NCBI RefSeq assembly: GCF_018502385.1 | Contig: NZ_CP075523.1 | Span: forward strand, 930,001 to 994,000 | Direction: 5' to 3' | Origin: Synechococcus sp. LA31 | GTDB taxonomy: Bacteria; Cyanobacteriota; Cyanobacteriia; PCC-6307; Cyanobiaceae | Length of the DNA stretch: 64,000 bases | In this document: positions 53,614-63,656 of the stretch, piece after piece | Layout: the number at the start of each line of letters is the position of its first letter | Numbering within the stretch: position 1 is the stretch's first letter | Translations under genes and position numbers: made by a program | The notes under the pieces: model-generated | The model's input: the letters and a program-made list of their open reading frames with translations, nothing else | Database searches by the model: none | What the model was told of the DNA's origin: nothing

Positions 53614-54723
53614 GTGACGGCAGCCCCCGCATCGCAACGTCCCCTTGGCGTGGCCCTGGTGGGCCTCGGCTTTGGCGAAAAGGTTCATTTGCCGGCCCTG
53701 CGCGACTGCCCCCTCACCGAACCGGTGGCCCTGTGGCACCACCGGCAGGAGCGGCTTGAGCAAGCCTGCGCCGCTACGGGGTTACCGGGCTTCAACAGCT
53801 TTGAAACGCTGCTGGCCGATCCCCGCATTGAGGCCCTGGTGATCGCCACACCGCCCGAACCACGCTTCGCACTGGCCCAGGCCGCGATTGCTGCTGGCAA
53901 GCACCTACTGCTGGAGAAACCAGTCGCCCTCGAGGCCCCGCAGATTGAGGAGCTGCAACGGCAGGCGCTCAGCGCTGGGGTGTGCGTTGGCGTGGATTTT
54001 GAATACCGCGCAGTGCCGGCCTTCATGCAGCTGGCGGCACTGCTTCAGCACGGTGCCATCGGCACGCCGTGGCTGGTGAAGCTTGATTGGCTAATGGGGA
54101 GCCGCGCCGATTCCAGCCGCCCATGGAACTGGTATTCCCAACGGGCTGCCGGCGGCGGCGTGCTCGGCTCCCTCGGCACCCACGCCTTCGACACCCTGCA
54201 CTGGCTCTTGGGCCCCGCCCGCCAGGTGAGCTGCCTACGCAGCATGGCCATCCCCCATCGCCCGCTGGCCGACGGCAGGGGGCGGTTGGCCGCGGTAGAC
54301 GCTGAAGACATCGCCCTGCTGCAGCTGGAGCTGGAAACCGCCCAGGGCCAGAGCGTTCCAGCCCAAGTGAGCCTGGCCTCGGTGACCCGGCAAGGGCGGG
54401 GCTATTGGATTGAGGTCTACGGCAGTGAAGGAACTCTGGTGCTGGGCTCGAGCAACCAGAGCGACTATGTGCATGGCTTCCAGCTGTGGCGCTCTAGCCA
54501 GGGGGGGCCGCTCGAAGAGATCGCACCCGATCCGCAGCTGGCCTTCAGTCACACGTGGCCCGATGGCCGGCTCGCACCGGTGAAGCGCCTGATCGGGTGG
54601 TGGGCACAGGCAGCGCGCGAAGGCCGGCCGATGCATCCGGGGCTCTTCGAAGCCATGCACAGCCAGCTGATCTGCGACCGGGCTCTGCAGGCTGCCGACA
54701 GCGGGATCCGCCAGTCGATTTAG
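53614..54723 (+). CDS. Gfo/Idh/MocA family oxidoreductase
   Basis: 369 aa from GTG 53614. Rossmann start VALVGLGFGEKVHLPAL, KHLLLEKPVALEAPQ with the conserved Lys-Pro, and GVLGSLGTHAFDTLHWLLG typical of the substrate domain. NAD(P)-dependent reductase; substrate is unknown (sugar or similar). In the same direction as fba, 51 bases apart. Confidence 0.9.
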   Translation: MTAAPASQRPLGVALVGLGFGEKVHLPALRDCPLTEPVALWHHRQERLEQACAATGLPGFNSFETLLADPRIEALVIATPPEPRFALAQAAIAAGKHLLLEKPVALEAPQIEELQRQALSAGVCVGVDFEYRAVPAFMQLAALLQHGAIGTPWLVKLDWLMGSRADSSRPWNWYSQRAAGGGVLGSLGTHAFDTLHWLLGPARQVSCLRSMAIPHRPLADGRGRLAAVDAEDIALLQLELETAQGQSVPAQVSLASVTRQGRGYWIEVYGSEGTLVLGSSNQSDYVHGFQLWRSSQGGPLEEIAPDPQLAFSHTWPDGRLAPVKRLIGWWAQAAREGRPMHPGLFEAMHSQLICDRALQAADSGIRQSI

Positions 54724-54774
54724 GCGAAAAAGGGGCCAGTTAGGATCGCCGGCATTCACTCTCCCGGTGTCCCC

Positions 54775-55848
54775 ATGGCGCTCGTCCCGCTTCGGCTGCT
54801 GCTCGACCATGCCGCTGAAAACGGCTACGGCATCCCTGCTTTCAACGTGAACAACCTGGAGCAGGTGCAGTCGATCATGGAGGCGGCTCACGAGACCGAC
54901 TCCCCGGTGATCCTGCAGGCCTCCCGCGGCGCCCGTCAGTACGCCGGTGAGAACTTCCTGCGCCACCTGATCCTGGCCGCTGTCGAGACCTACCCCGACA
55001 TCCCGGTGGTGATGCACCAGGACCACGGCAACAGCCCCGCCACCTGCTTCGGTGCTGCCGCTAACGGTTTCACCTCGGTGATGATGGACGGCTCGCTGAT
55101 GGCCGACGCCAAGAGCCCCGCCAGCTACGAGTACAACGTGGCTGTCACCAAAGAAGTGGTGGACGTGGCCCACGCCATCGGCGTGAGCGTGGAAGGCGAG
55201 CTCGGTTGCCTGGGCTCCCTGGAGACCGGCATGGGTGAGGCTGAGGACGGCCACGGTTTCGAGGGCAAGCTCGACCACAGCCAGCTGCTCACCGATCCCG
55301 CTGAGGCTGCCGACTTCGTCGCCAAGACCAAAGTTGACGCCCTGGCCATCGCCATCGGCACCAGCCACGGCGCTTACAAGTTCACCCGCAAGCCCACCGG
55401 CGAAGTGCTGGCCATCAGCCGTATCGCTGAGATCCACAAGGCCATCCCCAACACCCACCTGGTGATGCACGGCTCCTCCTCCGTGCCCCAGGAGTGGCTG
55501 GACATGATCAACAAGTACGGCGGTGCCATCCCTGAGACCTACGGCGTGCCCGTGGAAGAAATCCAGGAAGGCATCCGCAATGGCGTGCGCAAGGTGAACA
55601 TCGACACCGACAACCGCCTCGCCTTCACCGCCGCTGTGCGTGAAGCCGCCGCCAAGGATCCCGCCAACTTTGATCCCCGCCACTTCAACAAGCCCGCCCG
55701 GGCCTACATGAAGCAGGTGTGCCTGGATCGTTACCAGCAGTTCTGGTGCGCCGGCAACGCCAGCAAGATCAAGCAGCGCGACATCAACTACTACGCCGGT
55801 CTCTACGCCAAGGGCGAGCTCGACCCCAAGACCGCTGTGGCCGCCTGA
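54775..55848 (+). CDS. fba: Fructose-bisphosphate aldolase, class II
   Basis: 357 aa. [27 protein letters not shown] with the catalytic Asp and zinc His, [23 protein letters not shown] and [14 protein letters not shown] are class II signatures. Acts in the Calvin cycle and gluconeogenesis (also on sedoheptulose-1,7-bisphosphate). Followed by a clear terminator. Confidence 0.97.
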   Translation: MALVPLRLLLDHAAENGYGIPAFNVNNLEQVQSIMEAAHETDSPVILQASRGARQYAGENFLRHLILAAVETYPDIPVVMHQDHGNSPATCFGAAANGFTSVMMDGSLMADAKSPASYEYNVAVTKEVVDVAHAIGVSVEGELGCLGSLETGMGEAEDGHGFEGKLDHSQLLTDPAEAADFVAKTKVDALAIAIGTSHGAYKFTRKPTGEVLAISRIAEIHKAIPNTHLVMHGSSSVPQEWLDMINKYGGAIPETYGVPVEEIQEGIRNGVRKVNIDTDNRLAFTAAVREAAAKDPANFDPRHFNKPARAYMKQVCLDRYQQFWCAGNASKIKQRDINYYAGLYAKGELDPKTAVAA

Positions 55849-55872
55849 TTAGCACCAAACGCTCACAATCCC

Positions 55873-55895
55873 AGGGGCCATTCGGCCCCTTTTTT
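55873..55895 (+). terminator. Rho-independent terminator of fba
   Basis: AGGGGCC-ATTC-GGCCCCT: a 7-bp GC-rich stem with a 4-base loop, followed directly by a run of T (55890-55895). It lies 24 bases after the fba stop and also faces the end of the convergent UPF0182 gene. Confidence 0.92.
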
Positions 55896-55922
55896 ATTGG
55901 CCGCACGCCGCTGCTGCTCCGA

Positions 55923-58859
55923 TCAGGGCAATGGAACTGCTGCTGCAGGATCAGGCAGGGTGAGGGCCTGAGGCAAAGGCCGGGGCCGAGCCGCTACCAG
56001 CTGCTCTAGCGCTGCATCAAGGTTGCGCTCCATCACGAAGCGGCGCCCATCAGTAACCACCACTCGCACCAGCGTGGGCAGTCCGTTGTTGTTGCTCTGG
56101 AGGTAGATAGGCTCCACATAGAGCAATCCCTTGCCCACCGGCATCACGAGCAAATTGCCGCGGATCAGCTTGGAACCATCGCGGTTCCAGAGGCCAAACT
56201 GATAGCTAATCGCCGGATCCTGCTCAATCAGGGCCGACACCTGTTGCGGACCCAACAGCAGGCGCTGCTGCGGGAAGCGTGCCAGCAGCAGCTCGCCGTA
56301 ATTCGGCGTGTCGTTGCGGGCTGCCAGCCAGCCCACCATGTTGGCGCGGCGCAGCGGCGTGAACGGCAGCAGCAGCACGAACTCCGGTCGTGCTTCCCCG
56401 GGCAGCTGCATCGTCACGTGATAGGGCCGCACCGGCGCGGTGCTGTCGCCGTAAATCTCCTGAGGGATAGCCCACACGTCGTCACCGTTGTAGAAGGTGC
56501 GCACATCGGTGACGTGGTAGCGGAGCAAGCGCTCCGCCTGCACCTGAAACTGGCTCTGGGGCACCTGAATGTGAGCAAGCAGCTCCGGGGGCATCGCCGA
56601 CAGCGGCTTGAACAGGTCCGGGAAGGCCCGCTTCCAAGTACGCAGCACCGGGTCGCTTGGATCGCTTACGTAGAGCCACACATGGCCGTTGTACGCATCC
56701 ACGACCGCCTTCACCGGGTTACGGAAATAGCGGATACCACTGGGATTGGGGTCGGAGTAGGGATAACTGCGGCTCACTGTGAAACCATCCAGCAGCCAGT
56801 ACTGGTGATGGTCGTTTTGAAAGCCCGGCACGTTGTTCACCCTGGCGGTGACCAGGTAGGGCTTGCTCTCGAAGCGCAGGAACGGAGCCAGAGCTGTAAG
56901 CCGTTCGTTCACCTGCCGGCGCATCAGCAGCCGTGAGGAGGTGGTGAGGGAGCCGGTGAACAGCAGCCTCGGTTCCCACAGATAGATCGCCGCCATCACC
57001 CGATCGATGGGGCCATGGATCGGCACACCGGCCAGGCCGTCGTAGTGGGAGTACACGTTCAGATCACCCTCCGGGTAATCGAATTCGCGCACCTGGGTGG
57101 GCGCGATCGCATAAGGCGCCCGGTCGGAAGCGAAGTAGAGCTTGGGGCGACCCACCGGCAAAGCCCGTTGGGCCTGCTCATTGCTGATGCCCAGTTGCGG
57201 AATGCCCTGCACCCTGCCGCTGCGGCCTAGGTCCTTCACGAAATACAGCGGCAAACCATCCGGCCCGGAGGCATTCACCGTCGACACGGTGAAGCCGTAG
57301 CCGTGGGTGAACACCAGGTGGCGGTTCAACCAGGTGCGGGAATTCTTGGCCAGAGCCGAGGTATCAAGCTCTCGGGCGGCGATCAACACCTGCTGCTTTC
57401 CCTGGCGCTCGGGGTCGTCATTGAGCGGGTAGCGATCCACTGCCGCCGAGGGAAAGCGGTAGTAGAGGCGCAGCTGCTGCAACTGACGATTCGCCTCCAG
57501 TAGCGGGCCGCTGTCCCAGAGACGCACATTGGCCAGGGTGCCGGGCGCCGCTTTGAGATCGTTGGGCGTGAGCTCCTGCCGCGGCTCCAGATCCACCTCA
57601 CGCACAGCCTCCAGACCGAAGGCACGGCGGGTCGCCGCAATGGTTCGGCGCAGATAGGGGGTTTCAAGGGCAAGCTCGCGCGGTTGCACCCAAATGCGCT
57701 GCACCACCGGTGCCACCACCCATTCGGTGAACGGCACCAGCAAGGTGGTGGACAGCAGCGGCAGCAGAGCACCGCGGTGAAGCCAACGGCGGGGGATCGG
57801 CACCAGCAGGCCGATGCCCGTGAGCAAGAGCAACAGAGCCAGCAGCAGGCGCAGAGGAAGCCGCACATGCAGATCGACAAAGCCCGCACCGGCCGCCACC
57901 CCGCTGCCGTGCAGCATCAGGTTGAAGGGGGCAAGAGCATTGCTGAGGGATCCCGTCAGAGCCAGCACCGCCAACTGGGGCTGCAGCACCCGCTGCTGCT
58001 CACGGTTGAGCCCCGGGAAGCGAAGCTCCGAAAGGCTGTTGCCCTCACTAAAGGTGAGCCAGAGGCAGCCGGCCAAACCCACCAGGCCTTGCACCAACAC
58101 CACACTCACCAGCAGGTGCAACGCCGGAAGCCGCAGTACCGTAAAACTCAAATCGAAGCCGGTGAGGGGATCGCGCTCACCGAATGGCACCGCCAGCAGA
58201 GCGGGCAACCAGAGGCTCCAACCACGAGCCACAGCGGTGGCCGACCCTGCCAAGGCTGCCGCCAAGGCCACCTGGAGGCTGGTGTAAGGCCAAATCAACA
58301 GCAGGGGCAGCAGCGCCACCGCCAACCCCAGAAACAACCAAGGCGGCAGATCCGCCAGCACCGGAATCCCTGTGATCACATCACCGCTGAACGGCTCAGC
58401 GATCAGATCACTGGCCTGAACCATCAAATAGGTGAGGCCACCGGCCAGCAAAATCAGCAGCGCCGCCAGCAATGCCAATAACAAGGGCGGGCCAAGCGGC
58501 ACCAGCGGGTCAGCCGGCAGGGTTTTACGCGCGGCCCGCTGGCGCAGGCGCCAGCAGCGCTGGAGCTGATGCAACTGCAGGGGCACACCAAGGCCAAACA
58601 CGAGGGCAAAGGCCACCAACTGCAAAGCCCAACGGCGCAACACCACCGATTGGCTGTTGAACTGCCCAAACCACTGGGCCTCGATCACCAGGCGGGGCAC
58701 CAGCACCAGCACCCCCATGCCGATGGCCAGCCAACCCAGCCAGCGCAAAGCCCGCTTCAGGGCAGGAACGGAAAGCCGCAAGGAGTGAACCGAGCACTGG
58801 CCGAGGCTAAGCAGCCGCAACCCCCGGTCAAGCCGCAGAGGGCGCCCGCAACGCGACAA
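55923..58859 (-). CDS. UPF0182 family membrane protein
   Basis: 978 aa (TTG 58859; a TTG at 58781 is an alternative start nearer the first helix). About seven N-terminal membrane helices (for example LGWLAIGMGVLVLVPRLVI), then a large soluble domain with YPLNDDPERQGKQQVLIA, RTWLNRHLVFTHGYGF and YFASDRAPYAI, as in UPF0182. Found in many bacteria; function unknown. Divergent from thrC by 77 bases. Confidence 0.92.
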   Translation of the reverse strand: MSRCGRPLRLDRGLRLLSLGQCSVHSLRLSVPALKRALRWLGWLAIGMGVLVLVPRLVIEAQWFGQFNSQSVVLRRWALQLVAFALVFGLGVPLQLHQLQRCWRLRQRAARKTLPADPLVPLGPPLLLALLAALLILLAGGLTYLMVQASDLIAEPFSGDVITGIPVLADLPPWLFLGLAVALLPLLLIWPYTSLQVALAAALAGSATAVARGWSLWLPALLAVPFGERDPLTGFDLSFTVLRLPALHLLVSVVLVQGLVGLAGCLWLTFSEGNSLSELRFPGLNREQQRVLQPQLAVLALTGSLSNALAPFNLMLHGSGVAAGAGFVDLHVRLPLRLLLALLLLLTGIGLLVPIPRRWLHRGALLPLLSTTLLVPFTEWVVAPVVQRIWVQPRELALETPYLRRTIAATRRAFGLEAVREVDLEPRQELTPNDLKAAPGTLANVRLWDSGPLLEANRQLQQLRLYYRFPSAAVDRYPLNDDPERQGKQQVLIAARELDTSALAKNSRTWLNRHLVFTHGYGFTVSTVNASGPDGLPLYFVKDLGRSGRVQGIPQLGISNEQAQRALPVGRPKLYFASDRAPYAIAPTQVREFDYPEGDLNVYSHYDGLAGVPIHGPIDRVMAAIYLWEPRLLFTGSLTTSSRLLMRRQVNERLTALAPFLRFESKPYLVTARVNNVPGFQNDHHQYWLLDGFTVSRSYPYSDPNPSGIRYFRNPVKAVVDAYNGHVWLYVSDPSDPVLRTWKRAFPDLFKPLSAMPPELLAHIQVPQSQFQVQAERLLRYHVTDVRTFYNGDDVWAIPQEIYGDSTAPVRPYHVTMQLPGEARPEFVLLLPFTPLRRANMVGWLAARNDTPNYGELLLARFPQQRLLLGPQQVSALIEQDPAISYQFGLWNRDGSKLIRGNLLVMPVGKGLLYVEPIYLQSNNNGLPTLVRVVVTDGRRFVMERNLDAALEQLVAARPRPLPQALTLPDPAAAVPLP

Positions 58860-58936
58860 GCCAATACCCGAGCCAATAGATCGGCTTTTATCAAGCGATC
58901 TGAATTGCGCTGCTAGCGTCAGTCCACCTTGACGGT

Positions 58937-60214
58937 GTGAACGTGACAGCCACCCTCTCCCGCTCCACCCTGGGCCCCACCTTCACGGGCTTGAAGTGCA
59001 AGGAATGCGGCCATCCCTATGAAGCGGGCGCCCGCCACGTGTGCGAAGACGTCTGCTTCGGTCCGCTTGAGGTGGTCTACGACTATGAAGCGATCAAGAG
59101 CCGTGTCAGCCGCGCCACGATCGAAGCCGGCCCCGCCTCCATCTGGCGTTACCGCGAATTTCTGCCCATTGCGGGCGACCCCATCGATGTGGGTACTGGC
59201 TTTACCCCGTTGCTGAAGGCCAACAACCTGGCCAAGCGCCTGGGGCTGAAGAGCCTCTACATCAAGAACGACGGCGTGAACATGCCGACGCTCTCCTTCA
59301 AAGACCGGGTGGTGAGCGTGGCCCTCACCCGCGCCCGCGAGCTGGGCTTCACCACGGTGAGCTGCGCTTCCACTGGCAACCTGGCGAACTCCACAGCCGC
59401 CATTGCTGCCCACGCCGGATTGGAGTGCTGCGTCTTCATCCCCAGCGATCTGGAGCTGGGCAAGGTGCTCGGCACGCTGATTTACAACCCCACCCTGATG
59501 GCGGTGAAGGGCAACTACGACCAGGTGAACCGCCTGTGCTCGGAGGTAGCCAACACCTACGGCTGGGGCTTCGTGAACATCAACCTGCGCCCCTACTACT
59601 CCGAAGGCTCCAAGACCCTCGGCTATGAGGTGATCGAGCAGCTGGGCTGGGAGCTGCCCGATCACATCGTGGCGCCCCTGGCCTCCGGTTCCTTGTTCAC
59701 CAAGATCCGCAAAGGTTTCGATGAATTCATCAAATGCGGCCTGGTGGAAGAGAAAGCCGTGCGCTTCAGTGGCGCGCAGGCCGAGGGCTGCAACCCCATC
59801 GCCACCGCCTTCCGCGAAGGTCGTGACTTCATTACACCGGTGAAACCCAACACCGTTGCCAAGTCGATCGCGATCGGCAATCCGGCCGATGGCCCCTATG
59901 CCATCGACATCGCCAACCGCACCGGCGGCAGCATCGCCGATGTGACGGATGCCGAAATCATCGATGGCATCAAGCTCCTGGCGGAAACGGAAGGTGTATT
60001 CACCGAAACCGCTGGCGGCACCACGATTGCGGTGCTGAAGAAGCTGGTGGAGCAGGGCAAAATCAACCCTGATGAGCGCACCGTGGCTTACATCACTGGC
60101 AATGGCCTCAAAACCACCGAGGCCGTGGCGGACGCCATCGGCAAGCCCTACACGATCGAAGCGCAACTCGACAGCTTCAACGCCGCGTGGCAGCAGGCTC
60201 AAGCCCCTGCCTGA
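58937..60214 (+). CDS. thrC: Threonine synthase
   Basis: 425 aa from GTG 58937. PLP Lys122 in LSFKDRVVSVAL; phosphate loop in SCASTGNLANSTA. The N-terminus adds a zinc-finger-like set C21, C24, C36, C40 (CKECGHPY ... CEDVC), as in the cyanobacterial/plant-type long form. Converts O-phosphohomoserine to threonine. The MoaD/ThiS-type gene follows 60 bases later. Confidence 0.95.
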   Translation: MNVTATLSRSTLGPTFTGLKCKECGHPYEAGARHVCEDVCFGPLEVVYDYEAIKSRVSRATIEAGPASIWRYREFLPIAGDPIDVGTGFTPLLKANNLAKRLGLKSLYIKNDGVNMPTLSFKDRVVSVALTRARELGFTTVSCASTGNLANSTAAIAAHAGLECCVFIPSDLELGKVLGTLIYNPTLMAVKGNYDQVNRLCSEVANTYGWGFVNINLRPYYSEGSKTLGYEVIEQLGWELPDHIVAPLASGSLFTKIRKGFDEFIKCGLVEEKAVRFSGAQAEGCNPIATAFREGRDFITPVKPNTVAKSIAIGNPADGPYAIDIANRTGGSIADVTDAEIIDGIKLLAETEGVFTETAGGTTIAVLKKLVEQGKINPDERTVAYITGNGLKTTEAVADAIGKPYTIEAQLDSFNAAWQQAQAPA

Positions 60215-60274
60215 GCCTGAGCACCCCATAGGTGCCTGCTCGTTCTCTGTTCAGTTTCGATCCATCCACGACCC

Positions 60275-60550
60275 ATGCCCGTTCAGGTTCTGATCCCCAC
60301 TCCCCTTCAGAAGTTCACCAACGACGAAGCCAGCGTTGCGCTCGACGCCACCAGCGTGGACAGCCTGATCGATGCCCTCGAAGGTCGCTATCCCGGCCTC
60401 AAAGCCCGCCTTTGCGACGAGGCCGGCAAGCTGCGCCGTTTTCTCAATGTGTATGTGAACAGCGAGGACATCCGCTTCCTCGACAACCAAGCCACCGCCC
60501 TCAACGACGGTGATGAAGTGAGCATCGTTCCTGCCGTAGCCGGCGGCTGA
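60275..60550 (+). CDS. MoaD/ThiS-type ubiquitin-like sulfur carrier
   Basis: 91 aa beta-grasp protein ending [50 protein letters not shown] and [14 protein letters not shown] match MoaD/ThiS carriers. The C-terminal GG would be adenylated and thiocarboxylated. Placement directly after thrC points to sulfur transfer in amino-acid metabolism (CysO-like) rather than molybdopterin, but no MoeB/ThiF-type enzyme is nearby. Confidence 0.92.
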   Translation: MPVQVLIPTPLQKFTNDEASVALDATSVDSLIDALEGRYPGLKARLCDEAGKLRRFLNVYVNSEDIRFLDNQATALNDGDEVSIVPAVAGG

Positions 60551-60611
60551 ACATCCGCGTCTGTAGCCGATCCGGCAGTCGCCGCACCCACCACCCCGCC
60601 AGAGTGGTTCC

Positions 60612-61562
60612 ATGACCCAGGCTCCTGAGCGCCAGCGCCAAGACGAGCAGTTGGCAGGCAAAGCGCTGCTGTTTGACTACCGCCAGGCAGCAAATCCCGT
60701 TCGATCTGGGCTCACCGAACCGATCCCTTACCGCTGCTGGGGACCTGAACTCCACAGCCAAGGACCAACGGCCGTTCTGCCGCTCGATCTCAGTGCTGAA
60801 CTCGGGGTGAAGGGGCCAGCCACCAGCCCTGGACTGGCCGCCCATTTCATCCGGATCGCCGCAGAAGAAGGCGTTCGGGCTGCCGCAAACGCCACCAGTT
60901 CGCTGTTCTTCGTGCTCTCCGGCTCGGGCGTCTGCCGCTCCCGCCACTCCGGTGGAAGCGACCGCGAGATCCTGTGGCAGCAAGGCGATCTGTTTGTGTT
61001 GCCAGCCGGTGGCACACCTCTGCTGGAGGCCCACACCAACAGCGCTCTGTACTGGGTGCACGATGCACCCCTGCTGGATTACCTGGGCGTTACGCCTTCG
61101 GCGCCTCGCTTCCAGGCCACCCACTACGATGCCGCCTGGCTACAGGCCGAGCTCCTGGAGCTAGCCAACCAACCCGGCAGCAGCAACAGCAACCGGATCA
61201 GCCTGCTGCTGGCCAACCGGGATCTTCCCAGCACACGCACGGTGACCCACGTGCTCTGGGCGATGTTCGGCATCGTGCCTGCCGGCAGCACCCAGGCACC
61301 CCACCGCCATCAATCGGTCGCGCTCGATTTGATCATCACGTGTCAACCAGGGGTTTACACCCTTGTGGGCACTGAGCTCAATGCGGAGGGCGATATCCGC
61401 AACCCGAAACGCATCGACTGGCAATCAGGTGGAGCCTTCATCACACCCCCCGGCCACTGGCATTCCCACGTGAATGAGAGCGGGGAACCAGCATGGTTAC
61501 TGCCCATCCAAGATGCCGGCTTGCAGACCTACCTGCGCAGCCTCGACATCCGCTTCACCTGA
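60612..61562 (+). CDS. Bicupin protein, gentisate-dioxygenase-like
   Basis: 316 aa with two cupin halves: the first around TSSLFFVLSGSGVC and QGDLFVLPAGGTPLLE, the second with APHRHQSVALDLIITC and ITPPGHWHSHVNESGEP. Only the second half keeps a clear His-rich metal site (HRHQ ... HWHSH). Resembles gentisate 1,2-dioxygenase-like proteins; the substrate cannot be read. Converges on ftsH, 3 bases apart. Confidence 0.85.
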   Translation: MTQAPERQRQDEQLAGKALLFDYRQAANPVRSGLTEPIPYRCWGPELHSQGPTAVLPLDLSAELGVKGPATSPGLAAHFIRIAAEEGVRAAANATSSLFFVLSGSGVCRSRHSGGSDREILWQQGDLFVLPAGGTPLLEAHTNSALYWVHDAPLLDYLGVTPSAPRFQATHYDAAWLQAELLELANQPGSSNSNRISLLLANRDLPSTRTVTHVLWAMFGIVPAGSTQAPHRHQSVALDLIITCQPGVYTLVGTELNAEGDIRNPKRIDWQSGGAFITPPGHWHSHVNESGEPAWLLPIQDAGLQTYLRSLDIRFT

Positions 61563-61565
61563 TGT

Positions 61566-63392
61566 TCAGGACGTCACAGCCGTAACTGAGATCTCTGTTG
61601 CTGAGCTCTCAGTCGTTGGCTCGCTGCGTTCAACCAGTGCAGCAAACTCGGCACCTTCAATGGTTTCGCGCGCGATCAGCAGGTTGACAAGCTCATCCAT
61701 CAACGCACGGCGGGGCTGGAGCAGCGCCACAGCTTGAGCGAGAGAGGCGCGAGCCAACTGCTGCACCTGGGCATCAATGCGATTACCCGTTTCCTGGGAA
61801 TAGTGCGGCTCCGAGCGCAACCAGTCGCGCCCGAGGAACACTTCATGGCCTTCACCCTCAAGTGATACAGGGCCCAGTGATGAAAAGCCGTAGCGCGTCA
61901 CCATCTCGCGGCCGATACGGCTCACCATCTCCAGATCACCAGCGGCACCCTGGGTGATCTCGCTTGGGCCGAACACCACAAGCTCAGCAGCTCGGCCCCC
62001 CATCGCCACCACCAGGCGCGCCTGCAGGTAAGCCTTGCTGATCAGCCCTGAATCAAGCACTTCCTCATCGGGCATGGTGCGCGCAAATCCACCCACACCG
62101 CCGGCTCGGGGCAGCAGGGTCACTTTGTCGAGCCGATCGGCCGCCGGCAGCAAGGTGGTGATCAAGGCGTGACCGATTTCGTGATAAGCAATCAGGCGTT
62201 TCTTGGCGCTGTCTTGCAGGGGAGCCGCCGTGAGCCCCATGGTGATGCGCTCCAGGGCGTCACCGAGGGCGGCGTCATCAATGCAGGAACGATCACGACG
62301 GGCGGTGAGAATGGCCGCCTCGTTGAGAAGATTCGAGAGATCAGCGCCAGAGAAGCCTGGGGTGCGGCTAGCCCAGTCGGCCAGGCACACCTTAGGATCC
62401 AGGGGCCGGCTGCGGGCATGCACCGCCAGGATGGCTTCGCGGCCGCGGCGATCAGGCAGATCCACGTGGATGCGCCGGTCGAAGCGGCCCGGACGCATCA
62501 GCGCCGTATCCAACACATCAGCGCGATTGGTGGCAGCGAGCAAGATCACGCCCGAATTCTCGGCAAAGCCATCCATCTCGGTGAGCAGCTGATTGAGGGT
62601 CTGCTCCCGCTCGTCGTTGCCACCACCGATGCCGGCACCGCGCTGCCGGCCCACTGCATCGATCTCGTCGATGAACACGATGCAGGGAGACTTCTCTTTG
62701 GCCTGCCGGAACAGATCACGCACACGGCTGGCACCAACACCAACAAACAGCTCCACAAACTCAGAGGCCGCCATCGAGAAAAACGGCACCCCGGCTTCTC
62801 CGGCAATCGCCTTGGCCAGCAGCGTCTTGCCGGTTCCCGGCGGGCCAACCAGCAGCACACCCTTGGGAATCCTTGCACCAACAGCGGTGAAACGCTCCGG
62901 TTCCTTCAGGAAGGCCACCACTTCCTGCAGCTCTTCCTTCGCCTCTTGAATGCCAGCCACATCCTCGAATCGCACCGACACGGCCGCTTCCGGTTGCACC
63001 ATGCGGGCCTTACTGCGCCCGAAACCCATGGCACGGTTGGCCACCTGAGCCGAGCGGCGCAGCAAGAGAACAAGACCCCCGAAGAGCAGGAGCAACAGCA
63101 GACCGTTCGAGACCAGGCTGGCGGTGGCCTGGTCTTGGCGCTCATCACGCACGGTGAGAGGAACGCGCGCCTCCTGTGCGGTGCGTAGCAGCACCTGGTC
63201 GTTGCTGAAGACCGGAACGTTGACCCGCTTGCCATCGGCGTAGGTGACCTTCACCTCCCGCTGACCGGGCGAGAGCACCAGCTCTTTCACTTTGCCGGCG
63301 CGAAGCTGTTCCAGCAGTCGGCTGTAACTGGGCTGCGGAGCTCGGGCCAGCCCCAGATTTGCCGGCAGATCAGAGGATTCGCTGCTGCTCAC
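61566..63392 (-). CDS. ftsH: FtsH-family ATP-dependent zinc metalloprotease, single-span form
   Basis: 608 aa from GTG 63392. Walker A GPPGTGKT at 183-190, Walker [12 protein letters not shown] near 238-248, SRH PGRFDRR near 301-307, zinc site HEIGH at 404-408. Only one membrane helix is seen (about 93-112); the N-terminal helix of ordinary FtsH is absent, and a stop upstream rules out a longer start. Likely the divergent picocyanobacterial FtsH paralog. Degrades membrane proteins. Divergent from rpmF. Confidence 0.95.
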   Translation of the reverse strand: MSSSESSDLPANLGLARAPQPSYSRLLEQLRAGKVKELVLSPGQREVKVTYADGKRVNVPVFSNDQVLLRTAQEARVPLTVRDERQDQATASLVSNGLLLLLLFGGLVLLLRRSAQVANRAMGFGRSKARMVQPEAAVSVRFEDVAGIQEAKEELQEVVAFLKEPERFTAVGARIPKGVLLVGPPGTGKTLLAKAIAGEAGVPFFSMAASEFVELFVGVGASRVRDLFRQAKEKSPCIVFIDEIDAVGRQRGAGIGGGNDEREQTLNQLLTEMDGFAENSGVILLAATNRADVLDTALMRPGRFDRRIHVDLPDRRGREAILAVHARSRPLDPKVCLADWASRTPGFSGADLSNLLNEAAILTARRDRSCIDDAALGDALERITMGLTAAPLQDSAKKRLIAYHEIGHALITTLLPAADRLDKVTLLPRAGGVGGFARTMPDEEVLDSGLISKAYLQARLVVAMGGRAAELVVFGPSEITQGAAGDLEMVSRIGREMVTRYGFSSLGPVSLEGEGHEVFLGRDWLRSEPHYSQETGNRIDAQVQQLARASLAQAVALLQPRRALMDELVNLLIARETIEGAEFAALVERSEPTTESSATEISVTAVTS

Positions 63393-63479
63393 ACGGGCCT
63401 GAAGCTTGCAATCACCTTAGCGATTTGACGAAAGGGAAGGCGGCAATGGAAACTCTTGGTTTGGCTGAAACGAAGCGGG

Positions 63480-63656
63480 ATGGCTGTTCCCAAGAAGAAA
63501 ACCTCCAAGGGCAAGCGCAACCAGCGCCATGCCACCTGGAAAGGCAAGGCTGCCGTTGCCGCTCAGAAGGCTCTGTCGATTGGTAAGGCTGTCCTCAGCG
63601 GCCGCGCACAGGGCTTTGTGTACCCCGTGGCTGAAGACGAGGCCGATCAAGGCTGA
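63480..63656 (+). CDS. rpmF: 50S ribosomal protein L32
   Basis: 58 aa from ATG 63480: [20 protein letters not shown] is the L32 start (basic, [10 protein letters not shown]), with [19 protein letters not shown] following. The C-terminus ([13 protein letters not shown]) is acidic as in cyanobacteria. No zinc-ribbon cysteines, as usual for this lineage. Last 10 bases overlap the convergent partial gene. Confidence 0.97.
   Translation: MAVPKKKTSKGKRNQRHATWKGKAAVAAQKALSIGKAVLSGRAQGFVYPVAEDEADQG

Noticed and set aside
54235-55683. A 482-codon open frame antisense to the Gfo/Idh/MocA and fba genes
   Set aside because: It mirrors two strongly conserved plus-strand genes and its product is Gly/Val/His rich without any family motif; long antisense frames are expected in GC-rich coding DNA.
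58919-60229. A 436-codon open frame antisense to thrC
   Set aside because: thrC on the plus strand has all catalytic motifs; the antisense product has no recognisable domain and low-complexity composition.
62169-63188. A 339-codon plus-strand frame opposite ftsH
   Set aside because: The ftsH AAA and zinc motifs are unambiguous on the minus strand; the opposite frame shows none.
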